From: Frondihabitans sp.
Lineage (GTDB): Bacteria; Actinomycetota; Actinomycetes; Actinomycetales; Microbacteriaceae
NCBI GenBank assembly: GCA_025464735.1
Contig: JAODMX010000373.1
Coordinates: 1 to 11,148, forward strand
Direction: 5' to 3'
DNA length: 11,148 bases
The notes beneath the pieces are model-generated. The model saw nothing but the letters and a program-made list of their open reading frames with translations, did no database searches and was not told the DNA's origin. A program made the position numbers and the translations under genes. Position 1 is the stretch's first letter. Every line of letters starts with the position of its first letter. Shown here one piece after another: positions 5,732-11,148 of the stretch.

Positions 5732-7083
5732 CTGGTACTGCGAACCCTCGTCCCAAGCGGCCGAGTGCCAAGCGGAACCTGCTGGCGCACGAACGCGGCG
5801 GATCCGAGTTTCCCGATCGACCAGACGAGCATCACGACGAGCAGGAGGTTGCGTAGCCCCAGCACCGCGGTGATCACCGGGTTCAGCTCCATCAGCGCGA
5901 AGTAGAAGGTCGGGAAGACCAGAGTCGTGAGAACGGCGATCGCCAGCATCAGGATGGCCGGCACCTTCCAGTCCGGCGGCCGGAGCACGAGGCCCACCGC
6001 CACGATCGGAGCGAGCCAGAGCATGTACTGCGGCGACCCTACCTTGTTGAAGACGATGAAAGCCGATGCCAGGCTCAACGCTCCGAGAAGAACAAGGTCG
6101 ACCTCCCGCCCCATCGAGTGAGGCAGGGCGCTGAGTCTGCGCGTGGAGACGGCGAGCACCACCACGATGGCCGCCATGACCCCGAGCATGATGAAGGTCG
6201 CGTTCGCGACGAGCCAGGCGTCACCCGGCCCCGTGACCTCCTGCGTGATGAACACGTGGTCGTGGAACGTCCTGTCGCCGGGAACACGGAGCACCGCGAG
6301 CCACAGCCACGGCGTCGACAGCGGAGCTTCGACCTGGAGCGGGCGCCCGTTCTGATCGTTGACGAAGCTCAGCAGATGTGAGCCGCCGCCGCCGAGCGTC
6401 ACGACGAGCGCGACGCCGACGCTGACCACGAGGCCCATGGTGACGACGGCCCAGCGCTTCGTGGAGGCGACGACCACGGCAACGACCACGGCGGCGGGCC
6501 AGACCTTGATCCAGGTTGCCGCCGCGAGGAGCAGGCCCGCTACGCGCGGTCTCGTGCCGAGGAAGAGTAGGGCGATCACGACCGCCGGCGCGGTGAAGCC
6601 TTCGAGCCGCAGCAGATCGACGGGTGCCAGGATCCCGATGATCAGCACCCACCAGCCGGCCGCGGTTTGATCTCGCAGCCGCCTGCCCCAGCGGATCAGG
6701 GCACCGAGCGCGGTCGCGTTGGCCGCGGTGATCAGCACCATCCACACGACCTCGTAGAGGTCGGGCCCGAGAAGCCGCGGCAGCAGCACGGGAAGCAGCG
6801 CGCCGGCGGGATAGACCCAGTCATGGTCGAAGACCGGCCTCACGCCTCCGGCGATCGCCTCGGTCGCCCAGCCGCTGTAGACGGGCAGATCGCCGCCGAA
6901 CTGGCCGGTGAGCATCATCGGGATCAGAAGGACGAAAACGACCACGTGAATCAGGCCGAAACCGGCCCAGAGCGCCCGCGGGTCTTGACGAAGGCGGTGC
7001 CAGCGCTCTGACGCGCTCACGCTCGCTGTGCCACTGGCCGCGCCCGACAGGTTCGTGGGGCGGTCAGGGGAGCGGACAAGCAC
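5725..7083 (-). CDS. GT87-type membrane mannosyltransferase (DUF2029 family)
   Basis: A 452-residue integral membrane protein with roughly ten hydrophobic segments. Family features include GGDLPVYSGWA (63-73), whose aspartate D65 sits in the first periplasmic loop as in GT-C glycosyltransferases. Further features are DHDWVYPAGALL (86-97), WIKVWPAA (191-198) and FNKVGSPQYMLW (345-356). These fit the GT87 polyprenyl-phosphomannose-dependent alpha-mannosyltransferases that build actinobacterial lipoglycans such as lipomannan or phosphatidylinositol mannosides. The exact acceptor is unknown. GTG at 7083 has no close Shine-Dalgarno, and GTG at 7020 is a shorter alternative that still keeps the whole membrane domain. 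The C-terminus repeats PLGTR twice (437-446), encoded by a duplicated CCAAGCGG. It is transcribed convergently to metY, and the stop codons interlock over 7 nt. Confidence 0.87.
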   Translation of the reverse strand: MLVRSPDRPTNLSGAASGTASVSASERWHRLRQDPRALWAGFGLIHVVVFVLLIPMMLTGQFGGDLPVYSGWATEAIAGGVRPVFDHDWVYPAGALLPVLLPRLLGPDLYEVVWMVLITAANATALGALIRWGRRLRDQTAAGWWVLIIGILAPVDLLRLEGFTAPAVVIALLFLGTRPRVAGLLLAAATWIKVWPAAVVVAVVVASTKRWAVVTMGLVVSVGVALVVTLGGGGSHLLSFVNDQNGRPLQVEAPLSTPWLWLAVLRVPGDRTFHDHVFITQEVTGPGDAWLVANATFIMLGVMAAIVVVLAVSTRRLSALPHSMGREVDLVLLGALSLASAFIVFNKVGSPQYMLWLAPIVAVGLVLRPPDWKVPAILMLAIAVLTTLVFPTFYFALMELNPVITAVLGLRNLLLVVMLVWSIGKLGSAAFVRQQVPLGTRPLGTRVRSTSY

Positions 7084-7177
7084 GCACCGAGCTTAGGACC
7101 TTTTGCTGAGCGAACTCGGCGGCTTCGCCCTGCCCCTCGGCGGCGCCCGGCGCCGTCGCGTCGGCGCTCAACGCGGC

Positions 7178-7276
7178 TTCGCCCGGAAATCGGACTGCGC
7201 ACCAATCCGCGACGTGGTGCCGAGTCCGATTTTCGGGCGAAGTCCGATTTTCGGGCCAAGTCCCACCCGCGGGCGA
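7178..7276. repeat. Palindromic and tandem repeat cluster (REP- or MITE-like)
   Basis: An 18-bp unit beginning AGTCCGATTTTCGGGC occurs directly at 7223-7240 and 7241-7258, with a degraded third copy at 7259-7276. An inverted copy lies at 7178-7196. The arms 7178-7196 and 7223-7241 match over 19 bp with one mismatch and enclose a second inverted repeat, GCACCA (7199-7204) with TGGTGC (7215-7220). The whole can fold as a hairpin of about 25 bp with a 2x2 internal loop. It sits between two minus-strand genes, so a terminator is possible, but no T-run follows. The added tandem copies look more like a dispersed repeat. The rest of the 7084-7306 gap shows a looser GTCGGCG/CGCCGAC pair flanking the cluster (7160-7166 and 7285-7291). 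Confidence 0.75.
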
Positions 7277-7306
7277 CGCACCGACGCCGACCCAGGCGCG
7301 CACCGA

Positions 7307-8254
7307 TCACCGCACGGGAACCCCCGCCTCGACGAGCAGACGTCTCAAGCGCCACGGCTCTACGAGATCGCGCCAGTCGACCCGGACGACCGTGCGGACC
7401 TCAGGAAGCGCGAGCAGTCGACGCTCGCGGCGACGCTCGTCGAGCACAACACGGCTGGCAGAGCGTCCGTTGCGGTAGCGCTCGTTCAGATACTTGATGT
7501 CTCCGTCGAACTCGATCACGACGCCGTACTCGGCGAACCAGAAGTCGACGGCACCAATGTCGCCGAGCGAGTCGGAGAAGATTCGCTGCAGCTCAGGAGA
7601 AGGAGCACCCAGCTCGAGAAGTCGGCATCGACACCACGACTCGCCCGCCGAGTCGGACCTGGGCGACGCGAATTCGAGAGCCCGCCTGGCGGCAACGCGG
7701 CCACGCGCGTGAGGACTCGCAGCCAATGCCGCAAGTAGCGCGGGCGAGGACACGCCAGGGCGGCGCAGAGTCGCGTCGATCGTGGCCACGGCTGCGGCAA
7801 ACGGCGCTGTCAGCGCGACGTCGACGGCCGTCCTCTCGATGGTCGTCACACGGAGCCCATCGATGAGTTCGACGTCGCCGCCGCCGATCGGCCCCGCATG
7901 GACGACGACCCCGTTCCACGACTGACCCCTGAGGCGCTCCGGATCCGTGGCGTGCACAGCACGAGGCCACTCACCCAGCAGAGGGAGACGATGAACGGCC
8001 ACCGCTGAGCAATGCGACACCACCAGTCGCGAACGGAGCGAGGGAATCGCGGCCCGGACTCGGAGTCGATGACGATCGGCGTCGTCGAGTTCGCTCCACT
8101 CGGAGGAGCGCGCGAATACTCCCGCGTGAACGGCGACTAGCGTGCCTCGGGCGGCACCGCGGCTGAGACGGCGTGCCTCCCGCGAGTCAGCGCCGTACGC
8201 GGCGGCGCGGAAGAGGGACGGGAGCGAACTCGGCGGAGGACCTGCGGCAGGCAT
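7307..8254 (-). CDS. AbiEi-antitoxin-like N-terminal domain with PD-(D/E)XK nuclease-like C-terminus
   Basis: A 315-residue protein of the type often annotated in actinobacteria as hypothetical or AbiEi-like/DUF559. The N-terminal half has the layout of AbiEi-like proteins: a basic segment around 19-52, SHCSAVAVHRLPLLG (80-94), and GLRVTTIERTAVDVA (133-147). The C-terminal third resembles Vsr/DUF559 nucleases of the PD-(D/E)XK fold, with E205 in AGESWCRCRLLELG, D237 in AVDFWF, and E248, D250 and K254 in VIEFDGDIKY. No cognate AbiEii toxin gene is next to it, so it is not shown to be part of a toxin-antitoxin system. ATG at 8254 lies only 4 nt past a 12-bp hairpin, leaving no room for a Shine-Dalgarno. 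Translation may be leaderless or weak. No other close start codon is visible. Catalysis is inferred from motif spacing only. Confidence 0.78.
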   Translation of the reverse strand: MPAAGPPPSSLPSLFRAAAYGADSREARRLSRGAARGTLVAVHAGVFARSSEWSELDDADRHRLRVRAAIPSLRSRLVVSHCSAVAVHRLPLLGEWPRAVHATDPERLRGQSWNGVVVHAGPIGGGDVELIDGLRVTTIERTAVDVALTAPFAAAVATIDATLRRPGVSSPALLAALAASPHARGRVAARRALEFASPRSDSAGESWCRCRLLELGAPSPELQRIFSDSLGDIGAVDFWFAEYGVVIEFDGDIKYLNERYRNGRSASRVVLDERRRERRLLALPEVRTVVRVDWRDLVEPWRLRRLLVEAGVPVR

Positions 8255-8258
8255 GGAG

Positions 8259-8291
8259 GCAGGATGCCGGGTGCGATGCCCCGGATCCTGC
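8259..8291 (-). terminator. Hairpin after araA, probable terminator of araBDA
   Basis: GCAGGAT (8259-8265) pairs with ATCCTGC (8285-8291), and CCGGG (8267-8271) pairs with CCCGG (8280-8284). This gives 12 base pairs with one bulged base and an 8-nt loop. It lies about 67 nt beyond the araA stop and 4 nt before the start of the next minus-strand gene. There is no T-run, so the call rests on stem strength and position. The remaining sequence between 8292 and 8358 shows nothing else I can name. Confidence 0.45.
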
Positions 8292-8358
8292 GGTCCTGAC
8301 AGCCCTGTGGAGAACTAACGCCGAACCACGGTGTGTGGAGGAAGAGAGGAGCGGAACC

Positions 8359-9876
8359 TCACAACCCCCGCGCCAACCGGTAGTACGCGGCGTTCCACTG
8401 CACCTCGCGGCGGAACTCGCGCAGCGTCGTGTGCTCGTCGATGATCAGCAGCTCCGTGCCCGCCATGAGCGCGAAGTCCTCGAACGCTTCGAGTCCCACG
8501 GCCGTCGACATGACGGTGTGGTGCGCGGCGCCGGCGGTCAGCCAGGCCTCGGCCGAGACGGCGAACGAGGGGCGGGGCTCCCACACGGCGCGACCGACCG
8601 GCAGGTTCGGCAGGTCGGCGTCGGGCTCGACAACGTCGACGACGTTGGCGGTGAGGCGGAACCGGTCGCGCATGTCCGAGAGGGCAACGACGACTGCCGG
8701 CCCCGGATCCGCGGTGAAGACCAGGCGCACCGGGTCGTCCTTGCCGCCGATCCCGAGCTCGTGGATCTCCAGGGTCGGCCGCGACGACGACAGCGTGGGC
8801 GAGACCTCGAGCATGTGCGCACCGAGGATCTTTTCGGCGCCGGGCACGAGATTGTAGGTGTAGTCCTCCATCAGGGACGCGCCGCCGGGGAGGCCCGCGC
8901 CCATGACGTTGGCTGCCCGCACGAGGATTGCGGTCTTCCAGTCGCCCTCGGCGCCGAACCCGTAGCCCTCGGCCATCAGGCGCTGGACCGCGAGGCCGGG
9001 CAGCTGCTTCAGGGCGCCGAGGTCTTCGAAGTTCGTAGTGAACGCGCCGAAGCCCCCCTCCTCGAGGAAGGACCGCAGCCCGATCTCGATCGCAGCGCCG
9101 TCGCGCAGCGACTGGTGCCGCTCGCCATCGCGCCGTAACGACGGGACAACGTCGTACGACGCTTCGTAGACCCCGACCAGCGCGTCGATGTCGGCGGCCG
9201 AGGCCGCCGCGACGGCCTCGGCCAGCTCGTTGACGCCCCAGGTGTTCACCGACACCCCGAAGACGTGCTCCGCCTCGGTCTTGTCGCCCTCGGTGACCGC
9301 GACGTTGCGCATGTTGTCCCCGAAACGGGCAAGGCGCAGCGAGCGCGTCGCCGCGTAGCCTGCGGCCGCGCGGATCCACGTCCCGATCTCAGAGATGACC
9401 CGAGGATCCGAGACGTGCCCGACAACGGTCTTCCGCGCCACACCCAGTCGCGACTGGATGTAACCGAACTCCCGGTCGCCGTGGGCCGCCTGGTTGAGGT
9501 TCATGAAGTCGAAATCGATTTCAGCCCAGGGCAGCTCGACGTTCGCCTGGGTGTGGAAGTGCAACAGCGGCTTCTGCAGCGCGTCGAGCCCTGCGATCCA
9601 CATCTTGGCGGGGCTGAAGGTGTGCATCCATGCGGTCACGCCGATCACGTCGTCGCGGGCGTTGACCTCGAGGGCGAGACGGCGGATCGCGTCGGAATCG
9701 GTCAGCACCGGCTTCCAGACCACCTTGACCGGGATGCCGTCGGCGGCGTCCAGAGCTTCAGCGATGACGGTCGACTGGTCGGCGACCTGACGAAGCGTCT
9801 CTTCGCCGTAGAGGCCCTGCGAGCCGGTGAGGAACCAGACCTCGTAGTGGTCGAGGGTGGTTTCGAGCTTGCTCAC
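8359..9876 (-). CDS. araA: L-arabinose isomerase
   Basis: A 505-residue cytosolic enzyme that isomerises L-arabinose to L-ribulose, the first step of bacterial arabinose catabolism. Length equals the family norm (about 500). Start region [14 protein letters not shown] and [12 protein letters not shown] are characteristic. The Mn-binding and catalytic residues known from E. coli AraA (E306, E333, H350, H450) correspond to E310 in FGAEGDWK, E337 in LMEDYTYN, H354 in LGAHMLEV and the AHHTVMS histidines (452-453). The start is GTG at 9876, inside the GTGA overlap with the araD stop, which strongly supports this start over an open upstream extension. It is the last gene of the araB-araD-araA operon and ends before the hairpin at 8259-8291. 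The substrate range cannot be judged beyond family level. Confidence 0.96.
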   Translation of the reverse strand: MSKLETTLDHYEVWFLTGSQGLYGEETLRQVADQSTVIAEALDAADGIPVKVVWKPVLTDSDAIRRLALEVNARDDVIGVTAWMHTFSPAKMWIAGLDALQKPLLHFHTQANVELPWAEIDFDFMNLNQAAHGDREFGYIQSRLGVARKTVVGHVSDPRVISEIGTWIRAAAGYAATRSLRLARFGDNMRNVAVTEGDKTEAEHVFGVSVNTWGVNELAEAVAAASAADIDALVGVYEASYDVVPSLRRDGERHQSLRDGAAIEIGLRSFLEEGGFGAFTTNFEDLGALKQLPGLAVQRLMAEGYGFGAEGDWKTAILVRAANVMGAGLPGGASLMEDYTYNLVPGAEKILGAHMLEVSPTLSSSRPTLEIHELGIGGKDDPVRLVFTADPGPAVVVALSDMRDRFRLTANVVDVVEPDADLPNLPVGRAVWEPRPSFAVSAEAWLTAGAAHHTVMSTAVGLEAFEDFALMAGTELLIIDEHTTLREFRREVQWNAAYYRLARGL

Positions 9877-10595
9877 TTGGTGGCTCCTTCTGGCGCTTGG
9901 CCGTACACATTTTGATAGCGGTCGAAGAGAGCGTCGATGCTCTCCTGGGGAATGGGGAGTGGATCTCCGAGCTGACGTGCAATGTGCACGGTCCGCGCGA
10001 CGTCCTCGGTCATGACGGCGGCTTTGACAGCGTCTTTCGCGTCTCGGCCAATCGTGAAGACACCGTGGTTCTGCATCAGGACAGCCCGCGAGCGATGCCC
10101 GGTGAGCGTCGCCACGACCCCGCGACCGATCGAGTCGTCGCCGATGATGGCGAAGGGCCCGACCGGGATCGGTCCACCGAACTCGTCCGCCATCGCCGTG
10201 ATCACGCACGGGATCGCCTCGCCGCGTGCTGCCCAGGCCGTCGCATAGGTCGAGTGCGTGTGCACCACTCCCCCCACCTCGGGCATGTTGCGGTAGACGT
10301 AGGCGTGGGCTGCGGTATCCGACGACGGCGACTTGTCGCTGCCCGGGGTGCCCGCGACGACGACGCCGTCGAGGTCGCAGACGATCTGGTTCGCAGGGGT
10401 CAACTCGTCGTACGAGACGCCGCTCGGCTTGATCACGAAGAGGTCCGCTCCGGGAACACGTCCGGAGACGTTGCCCCCGGTCCAGACGACGAGGCCATTG
10501 CGAGTGAGCTCGGCGTGGAGGGACGCGACCTGCTCACGCACCCGGCTGACGGCCGCCTCGATTTCGGGCGACCAGGATCCTACGGTTCCGCTCAT
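9873..10595 (-). CDS. araD: L-ribulose-5-phosphate 4-epimerase
   Basis: A 240-residue class II aldolase/adducin-fold enzyme that converts L-ribulose-5-phosphate to D-xylulose-5-phosphate, feeding the pentose phosphate pathway. Zinc ligands are visible as H112 and H114 (VVHTHSTYA) and H177 (MQNHGVF), matching H95, H97 and H171 of E. coli AraD. Other matches are D93 in SSDTAAH, the phosphate-binding TGGNVSGR (39-46) and [10 protein letters not shown] (56-65), and the C-terminal tyrosine Y231 in NVYGQ, which corresponds to catalytic Tyr229. The length fits family members (about 231-240). ATG at 10595 overlaps the araB stop by 4 nt (ATGA), and its own stop overlaps the araA GTG by 4 nt, so all three genes should be translated together. 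Confidence 0.96.
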   Translation of the reverse strand: MSGTVGSWSPEIEAAVSRVREQVASLHAELTRNGLVVWTGGNVSGRVPGADLFVIKPSGVSYDELTPANQIVCDLDGVVVAGTPGSDKSPSSDTAAHAYVYRNMPEVGGVVHTHSTYATAWAARGEAIPCVITAMADEFGGPIPVGPFAIIGDDSIGRGVVATLTGHRSRAVLMQNHGVFTIGRDAKDAVKAAVMTEDVARTVHIARQLGDPLPIPQESIDALFDRYQNVYGQAPEGATK

Positions 10596-11148
10596 CGAGA
10601 CACCTCCGCCTGTTCGACGTCATCCGAATCGGTGACGGAAGGCGTGCCCTTCGCAGCCGCCGCGAGCACACCGGCACGCCGCTTGTGCAGACGGTGCATG
10701 ACGTCGTTGGTGCCGCGCCCGAAGTAGTCGTGCAGCAGCAAATACTCGGCGTAGAGGTCGTCGTACGCGTCGGCGCGCTCAGGATCCGGCTGGTAAACAC
10801 CGCGATCGACCCGCCCCATGGCTGCTCCCGCAGCCCGTACGTCAGGGTAGGCGCCTGCGGCAACGGCGGCGTGGATCGCCGAACCGAGCGCCGGGCCCTG
10901 GTCGCTGGCGATGGTGGAGAGCGGAAGGCGCAGCACGTCGCTGTAGGTCTGCATCAGGAAGTGGTTCTTCAGGAGGCCACCGGCGACCACGAACTCCGTG
11001 ACGGGCACGCCTGACTCGTTGAATGCCTGCACGATGCGGCGGGTGCCGAACGCGGTCGACTCGAGCAGGGCCCGGTAGACGTCTTCGGCACTCGTCGAGA
11101 GGGTCTGCCCCACGATGAGGCCGGACAGTTCGTGGTCGACGAGCACTG
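10592..11148 (-). CDS. araB: Ribulokinase, C-terminal part (5' end off window)
   Basis: The last 185 or so codons of a FGGY-family sugar kinase. Given its place directly before araD and araA, this is ribulokinase, which phosphorylates L-ribulose to L-ribulose-5-phosphate with ATP. Conserved C-terminal features are DVYRALLESTAFGTRRIV, followed by the FGGY signature-like VVAGGLLKNHFLMQTYSDVL and ASDQGPALGSAIHAAVAAG. This second lobe holds the ATP site. The GTG near base 11146 is an internal valine, not a start. The frame is open to the window edge. The stop overlaps araD by 4 nt. The tail after the kinase core, about 25 residues rich in Ala, Asp and Thr, is not conserved in my memory of the family. 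Confidence 0.94.
   Translation of the reverse strand, partial: VLVDHELSGLIVGQTLSTSAEDVYRALLESTAFGTRRIVQAFNESGVPVTEFVVAGGLLKNHFLMQTYSDVLRLPLSTIASDQGPALGSAIHAAVAAGAYPDVRAAGAAMGRVDRGVYQPDPERADAYDDLYAEYLLLHDYFGRGTNDVMHRLHKRRAGVLAAAAKGTPSVTDSDDVEQAEVSR

Noticed and set aside
5753..5775. Duplicated CCAAGCGG as a possible attachment site
   Set aside because: It lies inside the glycosyltransferase coding region, encodes a small PLGTR duplication, and has no integrase or tRNA nearby.
7103..7738. 211-codon plus-strand frame through the repeat cluster
   Set aside because: It runs across the repeats and antisense to the nuclease-like gene. Its product is low-complexity and has no recognisable domain.
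8359..10209. Extension of the araA frame upstream of 9876
   Set aside because: The extension lies over araD and encodes an Arg-rich sequence unlike any isomerase. GTG 9876 overlaps the araD stop and gives the family's normal length.

Overview
The window looks like chromosome from a high-GC actinobacterium, most likely of the Microbacteriaceae or a near relative. The reasons are high GC in most genes (for example 47 of 60 bases at 9181-9240), GTG starts, overlapping start/stop codons, a GT87-type mannosyltransferase, and an arabinose operon in the order araB-araD-araA. The genus cannot be fixed from the sequence alone.

Layout. At 1-1001 (minus) lies a two-gene unit: a 142-residue secreted protein with a signal peptide, a Pro-rich linker and a Trp/Lys-rich C-terminal third. 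It is followed, with a 1-nt overlap, by the N-terminal 191 residues of a BcrA-type ABC transporter ATPase that runs off the window. A TTGACA-type promoter and a leader of about 105 nt with three consecutive stem-loops precede it. This unit has lower GC than the rest (32 of 60 bases at 601-660) and is the best candidate for an undescribed system, possibly a Sec-exported bacteriocin-like peptide with its transporter.

At 1183-2592 a uridine-kinase-like P-loop kinase (minus) and an endonuclease/exonuclease/phosphatase-family hydrolase (plus) are divergent. The hydrolase is followed by a strong terminator hairpin at 2689-2723. At 2848-4228 two tandem, paralogous GntR/FCD-type regulators overlap by 20 nt, and a nested palindrome that may be their operator lies upstream. 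At 4361-5731 is an O-acetylhomoserine sulfhydrylase (MetY). Its last 7 nt overlap the 3' end of a convergent GT87 membrane glycosyltransferase (5725-7083).

Between the glycosyltransferase and the next gene (7084-7306) is a compact palindromic repeat cluster. It is followed by a 315-residue protein (7307-8254, minus) that joins an AbiEi-antitoxin-like N-terminal half to a PD-(D/E)XK-like nuclease C-terminus. The window ends with the translationally coupled L-arabinose catabolic operon on the minus strand: araB (3' part), araD and araA. These convert L-ribulose to L-ribulose-5-P, L-ribulose-5-P to D-xylulose-5-P, and L-arabinose to L-ribulose. The arabinose promoter and regulator are outside the window.

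No tRNA, rRNA, CRISPR array, insertion sequence or replication origin was seen. Every gap longer than about 80 bases is described in a feature or finding.
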